In this document: in pieces, positions 52,503-61,925 of the stretch | How the letters are laid out: every line of letters starts with the position of its first letter | How positions within the stretch are numbered: the first letter of the stretch is position 1 | Origin: CAZLPZ01 sp964607245 | GTDB lineage: Bacteria; Pseudomonadota; Alphaproteobacteria; Micavibrionales; Micavibrionaceae | DNA: 64,000 nucleotides | Direction of reading: 5' to 3' | Assembly: GCA_964607245.1 (NCBI GenBank) | Contig: CAZSIB010000001.1 | Coordinates: forward strand, 62,001-126,000 | Position numbers and translations under genes: made by a program | The notes under the pieces: generated by a model | Seen by the model: the letters and a program-made list of their open reading frames with translations, nothing else | Databases searched by the model: none | Told to the model about the DNA's origin: nothing

Positions 52503-54457
52503 CAGGTATCCAAGAAACTCCGCAGTTTCCGAGACCGTGACGGGTGTTTCAGTTTCCGCAGGGCCTTGGCCTCAATCTGACGGATGCGCTCGCGCGTCAC
52601 GTTAAATTGTTGGCCGACTTCTTCCAAAGTATGGTCGGTGTTCATCCCGATCCCAAACCGCATACGGAGGACGCGCTCTTCCCGCGGGGTGAGCGTCGCC
52701 AAAACCCGCGTGGTGGTTTCGCGCAAATTTGCGTGCACAGCGGCATCGACCGGCAGCAACGCGTTTTTATCTTCGATAAAATCACCCAAGGTCGAATCTT
52801 CTTCATCGCCAATGGGCGTTTCCAAAGATACCGGTTCCTTCGCGATTTTTAAGACCTTGCGCACTTTATCCAATGGAATATGCAGCCGTTCAGCCAGTTC
52901 CTCAGGGGTGGGTTCCCGGCCAATTTCGTGCATCATCTGGCGCGAGGTGCGGACCAACTTGTTAATCGTTTCAATCATGTGCACGGGAATGCGGATGGTG
53001 CGCGCCTGATCCGCAATGGAGCGCGTGATCGCCTGACGGATCCACCATGTCGCATAGGTTGAAAATTTATACCCGCGGCGATATTCGAATTTATCAACGG
53101 CCTTCATCAGGCCAATATTACCTTCTTGGATCAGGTCCAGGAATTGCAAGCCGCGGTTGGTGTATTTCTTGGCAATCGAGATGACCAGGCGCAAGTTCGC
53201 CTCGATCATTTCTTTTTTCGCGCGGTTGCTTTCGCGTTCACCCTTTTGCACGGTTTGAACGATACGGCGAAACTCGGCCAGGGGAAGGCCCGTTTCATCG
53301 GCCAGGCCCGCAACTTGATCGCGCAGTTCTTTCACCGCATCTTCATGTTTGCCTGAAAATTTGATCCAGCCTTTACCCGTCAGTTTCTTAATTTTGGACA
53401 TCCAGCGCGGGTCCAGTTCATGTCCGTACCAGTTTTCCAAAAACTCTTCGCGTTTCACACCGCTGTCGATTGCAAGGCGCATGACCTTGCCCTCAAGCGC
53501 GACCAGTTCGCGGTTGGTTGTGTACAGGCGTTGGATCAATTGGTCGATGCGCGCGTTATGCAACCGAACCTCGTTCATCAACAAGACCATTTCGGCCTTG
53601 ACTGCGTCGTATTTTTTATCAAGCGCGGCTTCGGGTTTTTTGGCCTTGGTAATGACCTCAATCCGCTCGTCTTGGTATTTGCGGAGTTTTTTATACGTCT
53701 TTTGGATTTTATCGAATTTTTCGAAAACCTGAGGCAAGAGTTCTTGTTCCATCGCGGACAGGGTGACGACCTGTTCGTCGCCCTCGGCGCCTTCCGCCCC
53801 AGGTTCGCCCTCGGGCTTTTCTTCTTCGTCAAAATCCTCTTCTGCGGCGCCATCCGACCCATAGGTCGCATCCAGATCGATAATTTCCCGCAGGAAGATA
53901 TTTCCTTTTTTCAGGCCTTCGTTCCACGCGATGATGGATTCAATGGCAAGGGGGCTTTCGCACAATCCGCCAATCATCATTTCGCGCCCGGCTTCAATCC
54001 GCTTGGCAATCGCGATTTCACCTTCGCGGGAGAGCAGTTCAACGGTGCCCATTTCGCGCAAGTACATGCGGACGGGGTCATCCGTGCGGCCCAGATCATC
54101 GCTGTCGATATTGCCGCTGGCTTCGTATTCGTTGTCGGTATCGGATGCCTTTTCTTTGGCTTCGCCTTCAACATCATCGCCATCGCCGTCAACCATTTGG
54201 ATCCCGATATCGGATAAGGTCGCCATGGCATCTTCAATTTGTTCGCTTGAAAATTCCTGGGCTGGCAGGGCGGCGTTTAATTCGTCATAGGTCACAAAAC
54301 CCTGTTCTTTCCCCTTGGCGACCAGTTTTTTCAAAATGGTCTGAAGAGACCCTTTCGGGGTGGACGTGTCCCGTGATTCATCACTGACAGACGTGGCGGC
54401 CGGGGCCGGCTTTGTTTTCTTCGGTTTGGGAGCGGGTGTTTTTTTTGCGACGACCAT
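52502..54457 (-). CDS. rpoD: RNA polymerase primary sigma factor (sigma-70)
   Basis: 651 residues from ATG 54457. Region 1.1 is Lys/Ala-rich; region 1.2 is DDPVRMYLREMGTVELLSREGEIAIAKRIEAG; an acidic insert EEDFDEEEKPEGEPGAEGAEGDEQ follows; regions 2.1-2.4 include NLRLVISIAKKYTNRGLQFLDLIQEGNIGLMKAVDKFEYRRGYKFSTYATWWIRQAITRSIADQARTIRIPVHM; region 4 ends with LEEVGQQFNVTRERIRQIEAKALRKLKHPSRSRKLRSFL. The usual upstream dnaG is not seen. A longer N-terminal frame to 54508 is possible but lacks support. Confidence 0.96.
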   Translation of the reverse strand: MVVAKKTPAPKPKKTKPAPAATSVSDESRDTSTPKGSLQTILKKLVAKGKEQGFVTYDELNAALPAQEFSSEQIEDAMATLSDIGIQMVDGDGDDVEGEAKEKASDTDNEYEASGNIDSDDLGRTDDPVRMYLREMGTVELLSREGEIAIAKRIEAGREMMIGGLCESPLAIESIIAWNEGLKKGNIFLREIIDLDATYGSDGAAEEDFDEEEKPEGEPGAEGAEGDEQVVTLSAMEQELLPQVFEKFDKIQKTYKKLRKYQDERIEVITKAKKPEAALDKKYDAVKAEMVLLMNEVRLHNARIDQLIQRLYTTNRELVALEGKVMRLAIDSGVKREEFLENWYGHELDPRWMSKIKKLTGKGWIKFSGKHEDAVKELRDQVAGLADETGLPLAEFRRIVQTVQKGERESNRAKKEMIEANLRLVISIAKKYTNRGLQFLDLIQEGNIGLMKAVDKFEYRRGYKFSTYATWWIRQAITRSIADQARTIRIPVHMIETINKLVRTSRQMMHEIGREPTPEELAERLHIPLDKVRKVLKIAKEPVSLETPIGDEEDSTLGDFIEDKNALLPVDAAVHANLRETTTRVLATLTPREERVLRMRFGIGMNTDHTLEEVGQQFNVTRERIRQIEAKALRKLKHPSRSRKLRSFLDT

Positions 54458-54798
54458 ATTTTTCACAACAAAGCAAAGCAGCGCCCCCGAATCATTTCGG
54501 GTTCGCACATAATCGGGCTAATCTCTACAAATTTTCAAATCATTTCAAGGGGGATCTGCATTTTTCGGGAGAGAAAATGCAAGTGTTAGGATTATCAACC
54601 TATCTCTACGGTAGGGTGATGGGAAACCCGAAAGATTCCCTTTTAAGATTGATTTTTCATGTACGGGGGCGTTCTTGGGGGCGGGAGGCGCCGTTCCGTT
54701 CGGCGATCATGAATATTTGATCAATCAGGGGCTTGATTTTTATTTAAAGACCCAGTAAAGGTTCTGCCACGCGCGCTTGGGGTGGTTTCGCCCTGAAC
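54458..54798. other. Non-coding gap between rpoD and tRNA-Glu
   Basis: 341 bp without a convincing gene. It holds an 8-bp hairpin TGCATTTT-(9)-AAAATGCA (54557-54581) upstream of rpoD. The rpoD promoter should be here, but no clear box pair stands out on the minus strand. Confidence 0.5.
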
Positions 54799-54874
54799 GA
54801 CCCCTTCGTCTAGAGGCCTAGGACATATCCCTTTCACGGATACAACACGGGTTCGAATCCCGTAGGGGTCGCCA
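54799..54874 (+). tRNA. tRNA-Glu (anticodon TTC)
   Basis: Acceptor GACCCCT/AGGGGTC, anticodon stem around TTTCACG with anticodon TTC, T loop GGTTCGAATCCC and encoded CCA. All four arms pair. Confidence 0.96.
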
Positions 54875-54981
54875 TTTCATAATCTTTAGTCTAAAACCAT
54901 CTAAATAAACAAAACATTTCCCGTCGATAACTTTGGGGCTGGTCTTGCACGAATCTGTTCGATCAGACTATCTAGTAGATC

Positions 54982-55875
54982 ATGTCGCGCCGGTCGTTTT
55001 CACGTCATTCCCGCTTTGAACGTTTCGTCCCCTTTGGCTTATTCGGGGGCGAGGTGTCGGGCGCGGCCCTTTTGTTATTATCGCTATTGATCGTTTTGGC
55101 CTCGGCGGCGCGTCCGGGGATGTTTCAACCCCTGCGAGGTATGGTTCAGGGCGGCCTTTCGACCCCTCTTTCGGTCGCGAGCCAACCTTTTGTTGTGCTT
55201 GCCGATACCCTCGATTACCTGTTTTCAATGACGCGGTTAAAGGCGGAGGTGCAAAAACTTCGCGCGGATAATAAACGCCTTGAGGAATGGTATAACACGG
55301 CCCAGCTTCTTCAGGCCGAAAATCAATCGTTGCGAGACTTATTAAAGGTGAAATTAGAGCCGTCTTTGACGTTTATCACAACGCGTGTGGTGGCGGATAC
55401 GGGCGGCCCCTATGCCCAGATTGTCATGATTTCAGCGGGGCGGGATGCCGGGCTTCATCCGGGCGACGCGGTGCTTGCGGGCGGGGGCCTGATCGGGCGG
55501 ATTACCGATGTGCATGATCGCGGCGCGGTTGTTCTGCTTGCGACCGATATGAACTCGCGCATTCCCGTGCGGCTTGAGGGCAGTAATGTTCAGGCGATTT
55601 TGGCCGGAACGAACACCCAAACACTGGTCATCGACCGCGCCCCCGAAGATGCGTTGATTAAAAAAGGACAGCGCGTGCTGACCTCGGGGATTGGGGGAGT
55701 GTTTCCACCTGATTTACCCATTGGCATTGCAGACCCCCAGGAAAACGGGCGTGTCCATGTCCGCCCCTATGCGGATTTCGGGCGGTTGATGTTTGTGCGT
55801 GTGGTGCGGCAACCGGAACGCGCGCCCCTTGACCCGGCTCTCGGGACAACAACCGAAGGGGACAAGAAGAAATGA
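54982..55875 (+). CDS. mreC: Rod shape-determining protein MreC
   Basis: Bitopic elongasome scaffold. One N-terminal membrane segment (about 27-45), a coiled coil (LKAEVQKLRADNKRLEEWYNTAQLLQAENQSLRDLLKV), and the periplasmic beta domain (LIGRITDVHDRGAVVLLATDMNSRIPVRL; LVTSGIGG-like stretch). 297 residues. No clear ribosome site precedes ATG 54982. mreB is not upstream in this window, where a tRNA stands instead. It overlaps mreD by 4 bp. Confidence 0.94.
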   Translation: MSRRSFSRHSRFERFVPFGLFGGEVSGAALLLLSLLIVLASAARPGMFQPLRGMVQGGLSTPLSVASQPFVVLADTLDYLFSMTRLKAEVQKLRADNKRLEEWYNTAQLLQAENQSLRDLLKVKLEPSLTFITTRVVADTGGPYAQIVMISAGRDAGLHPGDAVLAGGGLIGRITDVHDRGAVVLLATDMNSRIPVRLEGSNVQAILAGTNTQTLVIDRAPEDALIKKGQRVLTSGIGGVFPPDLPIGIADPQENGRVHVRPYADFGRLMFVRVVRQPERAPLDPALGTTTEGDKKK

Positions 55876-56414
55876 CAGACGCCACGCGCACGCTTATTCA
55901 GATGTTCATGGACCTGCTGCGTGTCCTGCTGGTCTATGGCGTGTTTGCGGTGCTGCTGCTCACGCTGATGGCGAATTGGTCCTTGCCGTATTTTACTGCG
56001 CTCAAACCACAGATCGTGTTGATCGCGGTCTTTTACTGGACACTCTACCGACCTAGTTTGATGCCACCTTGGGTAATCTTTGCGACGGGATTATTACTGG
56101 ACTCCGTGAACCCAGCGGTGCCGATGGGGACGCATGCGCTCTCGTATCTTTTGATTGCGGGGCTGCTCAAGCCGCGGCGGCGCATGCTGATGGGCCAACC
56201 CTTTATGATGATTTGGGTGGGTTTTATCGCGGTCATGGTGATTGATATGGCCGTCAAGGTTGCGGTGATGGGTGTTTTTACGGCGACGCGGCCATCGACA
56301 GAGATTATTCTGCTCAATGGGCTTGTGACGATTTTGATTTTCCCCATGGTCTTGATGCTGTTGGTGTTTGTGCATCGCTTTCTGCCTGCGGGCCGCGGCA
56401 TGGTCGTGAATTAA
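55872..56414 (+). CDS. mreD: Rod shape-determining protein MreD
   Basis: A 180-residue inner-membrane protein with five hydrophobic segments. IDLRPQ-type start is replaced by WSLPYFTALKPQIVLIAVFYWTLYRPSLMPPWVIFATGLLLDSVNPAVPMGTHALSYLLIAGLL, which keeps the conserved GLLxDxxxxxPxGxHAL pattern. It is coupled to mreC (ATGA) and lies 12 bp before mrdA. Confidence 0.92.
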   Translation: MTDATRTLIQMFMDLLRVLLVYGVFAVLLLTLMANWSLPYFTALKPQIVLIAVFYWTLYRPSLMPPWVIFATGLLLDSVNPAVPMGTHALSYLLIAGLLKPRRRMLMGQPFMMIWVGFIAVMVIDMAVKVAVMGVFTATRPSTEIILLNGLVTILIFPMVLMLLVFVHRFLPAGRGMVVN

Positions 56415-56426
56415 AAGGGGGCGCAT

Positions 56427-58301
56427 GTGGCAGGTCGGTTCATGATGGATGACGATGCGTTGATCGGGCTGCGCCTGACGCGGCGCTCGCTTGTCGTTGG
56501 GGCGGGCGCGGGACTGATCTTTACAACGCTTGCGGGGCGGCTCGCGTGGCTTCAGGTAGTCCAAGGCAATAAATACCGGATGCTCGCTGAAAGTAACCGT
56601 ATCAACGTCAAGATATTGCCGCCCTTGCGGGGTCAGATTCTCGATCGTTTTGGCGTGCCGCTTGCGGATAATACACGGAATTTTCGTGTCGTGGTGACGC
56701 CAGAACAGGCAAAGCCCTTGACGCAAACCATGGCGCGGCTCGCGGAAAAATTGGGTTTACGTGACGATGAAATCGCGCGGGTATTGAAAGAGGCGCGTCA
56801 TGCCCCGTCTTTTGCAACAATCGAAGTGCGCGATTATTTAACCTGGGAACAGGTGGCAACGGTCGAGGTGAATCTGCCCAATTTACCGGGTGTTGCCATT
56901 GAAGAAGGCTGGGCACGGCTTTACCCCTTTGCCGAAAGTACGGCGCATATCGTGGGGTATGTCGGCGCGCCCGCCAAAGAAGATGGGGCGGATAACCCGC
57001 TGTTGCGCGTGCCGGGATTTCGTGTAGGCAAAAGCGGCATGGAAAAGGCGCTTGAATCGGAACTGCGCGGCATTGCGGGCGACCAGCAGGTGGAAGTCAA
57101 CGTGGTGGGACGCGAAGTGCGCGAACTTTCCCGTCATGCGCCAGAAAATGGAGATCGGTTGACGTTAAGCATCGACGCGGAATTACAACAGCAATTGCAG
57201 GACCGGCTGGCCCAGGAACGCAGCGCATCTGCGGTGATCATGGATGTGACCACGGGCGCGGTCTATGCGCTTGCCTCGCACCCGTCATTTGACCCCAATC
57301 AATTCTCACGACAATTAACCACGGGATTGTGGCAAGAATTATTGAATGATGAGACCAAACCCCTCTCGAACAAGGCGGTTTCAGGCCAATATCCCCCCGG
57401 ATCGACCTTTAAAATGGTAACCGCCATGGCGGCGCTTGAGGCTGGAATTATCAACGAACACACGTCGGTCTTTTGCCCCGGCCATTATAATTTTGGCAGT
57501 ATGAAATTTCACTGCTGGAAGCCCGAAGGGCATGGCACGGTGAATGTCGTGCGCGCGCTTCAACATTCATGCGATGTATTTTTCTATGAGATTGGGAATC
57601 GCGTCGGCATCGACCGGATTGCCCAGATGGCGCATCGTTTGGGCTTGGGCGAGCGTCTGGGCATTGAACTTGCCGAGGAACAGCCGGGTTTGGTCCCAGA
57701 CCGTGACTGGAAGCGCAAAAAGATGAAAGAAAAATGGTTGCCGGGTGAAACGATTAACGCCTCAATCGGTCAGGGATATATGCTCGCGACACCGTTACAG
57801 CTGGCGACGATGGTCAGTCGGTTGACCAATGGCGGCCGCGCGGTGAAGCCCTGGCTTGTGGGGATGGCCGATGATCACGTGGTGCATGACGGTAAATATC
57901 CGGATCTGGGGTTGGATCCGGCGCATCTGAAACTGGTGATGGATGGCATGTGGCGGGTCGTGAATGAACCGGGCGGCACGGCCTATGGATCGCGCCTAAA
58001 ACTTCCCGATGCGACGATGGGCGGAAAAACGGGAACATCTCAAGTCCGGCGGATTACGGCGGCCATGCGCGCGGCGGGGGTGCGAAACGAAACATTACCT
58101 TGGAAACATCGCCACCATGCCTTGTTTGTTGGATATGCGCCGACCGAAAATCCGCGTTATGCGATTGGCGTGATTGTTGAACATGGGGTTGGCGGGTCAA
58201 AAGCGGCAGCTCCTGTTGCGCGGGATTTACTGACCCTTGCCCTTGCGCGGAACCCGGCGCAGATTAAAACAGAAACGATGGCTCCGGAGATTAAATCATG
58301 A
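56427..58301 (+). CDS. mrdA: Penicillin-binding protein 2, peptidoglycan transpeptidase
   Basis: Class B PBP for rod elongation (624 residues). One membrane segment near 22-42, a dimerisation region (PPLRGQILDRFGVPLADNTRNF), then the transpeptidase: SxxK in QYPPGSTFKMV with the catalytic Ser, SxD in HSCDVFFYEIGN, KTGT in GGKTGTSQVRR. I use GTG 56427 after AAGGGGG; ATG 56442 is five codons later. Its 3' end overlaps mrdB (ATGA). Confidence 0.95.
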   Translation: MAGRFMMDDDALIGLRLTRRSLVVGAGAGLIFTTLAGRLAWLQVVQGNKYRMLAESNRINVKILPPLRGQILDRFGVPLADNTRNFRVVVTPEQAKPLTQTMARLAEKLGLRDDEIARVLKEARHAPSFATIEVRDYLTWEQVATVEVNLPNLPGVAIEEGWARLYPFAESTAHIVGYVGAPAKEDGADNPLLRVPGFRVGKSGMEKALESELRGIAGDQQVEVNVVGREVRELSRHAPENGDRLTLSIDAELQQQLQDRLAQERSASAVIMDVTTGAVYALASHPSFDPNQFSRQLTTGLWQELLNDETKPLSNKAVSGQYPPGSTFKMVTAMAALEAGIINEHTSVFCPGHYNFGSMKFHCWKPEGHGTVNVVRALQHSCDVFFYEIGNRVGIDRIAQMAHRLGLGERLGIELAEEQPGLVPDRDWKRKKMKEKWLPGETINASIGQGYMLATPLQLATMVSRLTNGGRAVKPWLVGMADDHVVHDGKYPDLGLDPAHLKLVMDGMWRVVNEPGGTAYGSRLKLPDATMGGKTGTSQVRRITAAMRAAGVRNETLPWKHRHHALFVGYAPTENPRYAIGVIVEHGVGGSKAAAPVARDLLTLALARNPAQIKTETMAPEIKS

Positions 58302-59431
58302 CATCGGCCATTCCCATCCATGATGGATCGTCGTTTCTTTCCCGCTTGCGGGGGTTGCCAGCAGGGCTTTTTTTATTGCTCGCAGTTCTGGGCGGAATCG
58401 GGTTCTTGGCGCTTTATTCGGCAGGCAGCGGTAACATATCCCCTTGGGCCATACGTCAAGGTGTGCGGTTTGCGGGCGCTCTTGCCATGATGGCGGTGTT
58501 GGCCTTTGTCGATATTCGGTTGTGGTACAAACTGGCCTACCCAATTTATTTTGCCGCTGTTTTGATGCTGATCTGGGTTGATGTGGCCGGGCATGTGGGT
58601 ATGGGTGCGCAACGCTGGATTAACTTGGGCTTTATGAAACTTCAACCCTCTGAAGTCATGAAGATTGCGGTTGTTTTGGCGCTTGCCCGATATTATCAGG
58701 CCGCACGTGCCGATCAATTGCGCCGGATATTGTACGTCCTTCCTGCACTTGCGATGGTGGGCGTGCCTGTGGGTCTGGTGATGCTACAACCCGATTTGGG
58801 CACGGCCATGATGATTTTGTTTGTCGCGGCGTCGCTCTTTTTCTTGGCCGGCGTTGCGCTGTGGATGTTTCTGGTGGCGGGCGCGGGGGCGCTTGCGTGC
58901 CTTCCCATCGCCTGGGGGTTGATGCACGAATATCAACGTAAACGCGTCTTGATCTTTCTAAATCCAGATGCTGATCCGCTTGGTAGTGGCTATCACATCA
59001 CCCAATCCAAAATTGCGCTGGGGTCCGGCGGCGTGCTCGGCAAGGGCTATTTACAAGGCACGCAAAGCCATTTGGATTTCTTGCCCGAAAAGCACACGGA
59101 TTTTATCTTTACCCTGTGGGCCGAGGAATGGGGTCTTGTCGGGTCACTCGTCCTGATGTCGGTCTATGCCCTGATCGTCGCCTATGGGTTTTGGATGTCA
59201 AGCCGCGTGCATCATCGCTTTGGCCGCTTGGTCATTTTGGGGATTACCGTTAATTTTGGATTCTATGCGATCATCAATATCGCGATGGTGATGGGCTTGA
59301 TCCCCGTTGTGGGGGTGCCGCTCGTCCTGATTTCGTACGGCGGCACGGCGATGCTGTCGGTCCTGGCCGGGTTTGGCATCGCAGCGTCTGCGTATTTATA
59401 CCGCGATGCCAAAATGCCAAAAGGGATATAA
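58298..59431 (+). CDS. mrdB: Rod shape-determining protein RodA (SEDS glycosyltransferase)
   Basis: A 377-residue SEDS-family polymerase, partner of PBP2, with about ten membrane segments. Family signatures are GAQRWINLGFMKLQPSEVMKIAVVLALARYY, LQPDLGTAMMIL, and LGSGGVLGKGYLQGTQSHLDFLPEKHTDFIFTLWAEEWGLVG with the catalytic Asp region, and SYGGTAMLSVLAGFG. Its stop is 3 bp from the convergent kinase gene. Confidence 0.95.
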   Translation: MTSAIPIHDGSSFLSRLRGLPAGLFLLLAVLGGIGFLALYSAGSGNISPWAIRQGVRFAGALAMMAVLAFVDIRLWYKLAYPIYFAAVLMLIWVDVAGHVGMGAQRWINLGFMKLQPSEVMKIAVVLALARYYQAARADQLRRILYVLPALAMVGVPVGLVMLQPDLGTAMMILFVAASLFFLAGVALWMFLVAGAGALACLPIAWGLMHEYQRKRVLIFLNPDADPLGSGYHITQSKIALGSGGVLGKGYLQGTQSHLDFLPEKHTDFIFTLWAEEWGLVGSLVLMSVYALIVAYGFWMSSRVHHRFGRLVILGITVNFGFYAIINIAMVMGLIPVVGVPLVLISYGGTAMLSVLAGFGIAASAYLYRDAKMPKGI

Positions 59432-59434
59432 AGG

Positions 59435-61516
59435 TCACGCCGCCAGGCGTTCATGAAGAACGCGGCAGATCACGCCGTAATCGCGTTCAATATCCAGCAA
59501 CATTTTGGCAAGATCACCCTCCATCGCATCGGATTCACCTTTGGCGCATGTGGCGGCGAGTTGTTTTGCCCCTAAATTCGCGGCGGATCCTTTTAATTTA
59601 TGACACGCGCTTTTCCATTCGCTTCGGTCGGTGGATGTGGCGGCCGCATAAATGCGCATCAACGTATCTTCGGCATAGGTCGAAAACATCTGGATCAATT
59701 CTTGTTCTTGGGCGCGGTCGCCATCGGTGAACATTTGGAAATGGTCCCAATCCATGGCATCGGCCTCATGCAGCTCGGCCGAGGGTTCCGGGGCAGGGGG
59801 CGTGGTCTCTGTCTTTGTCGTGGTGGGTGCGTCATGTTCAAGGGCCGCGGTATCATGGGTCATCCATAACCCGAGGACAGATTGCAATTTATCGAGACTG
59901 ATGGGTTTGGTCACATAATCATTCATTCCGGCGTCCAGACATTTTTCTTTGGCGCCTTTCATTGCGTCGGCGGTGACTGCAACAATCGGGGTATGCTCAT
60001 GAGCAGGGATCAGGCGAATTTGACGGCTGGTTTCAAACCCATCCATTTCAGGCATTTGGCAATCCATAAAGATCAAATCATAATTTGTGCTGCGCGCTTT
60101 TTCGACGGCTTCGGCCCCGCTTGCGGCCTCATCAATGACCGAGAGGCCAATTTTTGCAAGCGCTTTGTGCATGAACATCAAATTGATCGGATGATCATCG
60201 ACAACCAGAACGTGGAAATTTGTTCCAATAGGGATGTGTGTTGATTTTGTATGGATTTCTTGGGTCACGGAATCCTCCTCTGCGGCCTCAAGCGGGACGT
60301 TGACAAAAAACGTTGTTCCTTTTCCGGGTTGGCTTTCAAGCCAGATTCGGCCGCGCATCAACTGAACCAATTCACTGGTAATCGCAAGGCCTAACCCTGT
60401 GCCGCCATAGCGACGCGCGGTTGAGACATCGGCTTGTGTGAATTTTGAAAAGATCATCTGATGCTTTTCACGCGGGATCCCGATCCCGGTGTCTTCCACG
60501 CGTAAATGCACGTAATCCTGACTGTCTTCGTGCCGGCGTTCGGCGGTCACGCGGACATATCCGGTATCTGTGAATTTAATGGCATTGCCGATCAAATTGT
60601 TCAAAATCTGTTGGATGCGGGCGGGGTCGCCCTTGATCCGCACCGGAACGTCATCGGCAATACGGAAGTCCAGGCGAATTTGTTTACGAGTGGCCAGGGG
60701 CGTGAACAGCGCCAGGGTTGTGTCGATGGTTTTTTCCAAATGGAAGGGGATTGTTTCAAGGGTAAGTTCCCCGGCTTCGATTTTAGACAGGTCTAAAATG
60801 TCGTTCAAAAGGGCCAAAAGCCCGCGTGCAGACGACAAAACGGACCCCGATAATTCGTGCTGTTCCCCCGTCATTTGGGTTTCGGACAATAACTCCATCA
60901 ACCCGATGACGCCGTTCATGGGGGTGCGGAGCTCATGGCTCATATTCGCAAGAAACTCGCTCTTCGCGCGGTTGGCGCTTTCGGCCTGACGGCGTAAAAT
61001 TTCGGCCTGTTCCAGGTGGGTTTCAAGTTCAATCGCGGTTGCTTCGGATTTTAAGGTGGCGAGGCGCAGGTCGCGGATCCCTTTTTCTTGTTCAGTCACA
61101 TCCCGGCAGATGACTAAAATCCCCCCCGTGCCATCGGCGGCGGTAAAGGCGTGGGCGTCGCACCGGATCCAGCAACGGCCTAAGGCCGGGCGCATCCGTT
61201 CAATGGTGGTTGCCGCCTGGTGGGTTGCGGCGGTCATGGCCTGGTCTTCAATTTGGCTTAAGGTGTCAAGATCGGTTGCGGCAATGGTGCTCATCGGGGA
61301 AATGGCCGGGGAGATTTCATCAAAGGTTTTTCCCGTAACAAGTGTGCGGTCTACCGCGCCGACCATCTGGGCGAAGGCCTGATTACAGCCTAAAATGCGC
61401 CCTTCATCGTCTTTCCAGTACACCCCATGTGGGAAAACATTCAACACCACATCCATTGGGACCCCTGGGATGACCGGGATGGTCGTTGGCGGCACCATAT
61501 AAATCAAATTATCCAT
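59435..61516 (-). CDS. Hybrid sensor histidine kinase with PAS, REC and HPt domains
   Basis: 693 residues, no membrane segment, so cytoplasmic sensing. A PAS-like domain (VFPHGVYWKDDEGRILGCNQAFAQMVGA, then IRCDAHAFTAADGTGGILVICRDVTEQE), a coiled coil, HisKA with the phospho-His (SEFLANMSHELRTPMNGVIG), HATPase_c (NLIGNAIKFTDTG; DTGIGIP; GTGLGLAI), a REC domain with Asp in FMDCQMPEMDG, and an HPt domain with His in CHKLKGSAANLGA. It is the third gene of a minus-strand operon under a sigma-54 promoter, coupled to the receiver protein (8-bp overlap). It has all steps of a phosphorelay in one protein. Confidence 0.93.
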   Translation of the reverse strand: MDNLIYMVPPTTIPVIPGVPMDVVLNVFPHGVYWKDDEGRILGCNQAFAQMVGAVDRTLVTGKTFDEISPAISPMSTIAATDLDTLSQIEDQAMTAATHQAATTIERMRPALGRCWIRCDAHAFTAADGTGGILVICRDVTEQEKGIRDLRLATLKSEATAIELETHLEQAEILRRQAESANRAKSEFLANMSHELRTPMNGVIGLMELLSETQMTGEQHELSGSVLSSARGLLALLNDILDLSKIEAGELTLETIPFHLEKTIDTTLALFTPLATRKQIRLDFRIADDVPVRIKGDPARIQQILNNLIGNAIKFTDTGYVRVTAERRHEDSQDYVHLRVEDTGIGIPREKHQMIFSKFTQADVSTARRYGGTGLGLAITSELVQLMRGRIWLESQPGKGTTFFVNVPLEAAEEDSVTQEIHTKSTHIPIGTNFHVLVVDDHPINLMFMHKALAKIGLSVIDEAASGAEAVEKARSTNYDLIFMDCQMPEMDGFETSRQIRLIPAHEHTPIVAVTADAMKGAKEKCLDAGMNDYVTKPISLDKLQSVLGLWMTHDTAALEHDAPTTTKTETTPPAPEPSAELHEADAMDWDHFQMFTDGDRAQEQELIQMFSTYAEDTLMRIYAAATSTDRSEWKSACHKLKGSAANLGAKQLAATCAKGESDAMEGDLAKMLLDIERDYGVICRVLHERLAA

Positions 61517-61925
61517 ACAAAACCTGCTCTAAAAGATCATCGCGTAAAAAGGGTTTCGTGATGACGCGTCGTGCCCCTTTTGACATTAACATGTTGATTT
61601 CATTGATGTTTTGTGCGCCTGTAAAAACGATGACTCCGATCGTCGGATCAAAGGTCTGAAGCCAGTCAAAGACCTTGGTCCCGGGGACATCCGGAAGACC
61701 AATATCCAGCACCACAATGTCCGGGCGATAGGCCGTAATCATCAACTGTGCAATCCGCGCATCCGGGGCGGTCGCAAAAAAGCATTTGTCTTTCAATGTG
61801 TTCCGCACAATATGGCGGGTCAGAGGGTCATCTTCGACCAATAAAACCCGTGTGGTCATCTGAAGATGCATCCGCAGCGCCTGGATCGGGTCAGTCAGTT
61901 CAATTAGGGGGGCAGAATTAGGCAT
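61509..61925 (-). CDS. Stand-alone response regulator (receiver only)
   Basis: A 138-residue receiver domain: VLLVEDDPLTRHIVRNTL, phospho-Asp in IVVLDIGLPDVPG, the Thr of VFTGAQ and Lys in ITKPF. No output domain. I start at 61925 because the longer frame runs inside the previous gene. Eight-bp overlaps on both sides couple it to the REC protein before and the kinase after. It resembles CheY/Spo0F-type relay proteins. Confidence 0.9.
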   Translation of the reverse strand: MPNSAPLIELTDPIQALRMHLQMTTRVLLVEDDPLTRHIVRNTLKDKCFFATAPDARIAQLMITAYRPDIVVLDIGLPDVPGTKVFDWLQTFDPTIGVIVFTGAQNINEINMLMSKGARRVITKPFLRDDLLEQVLYG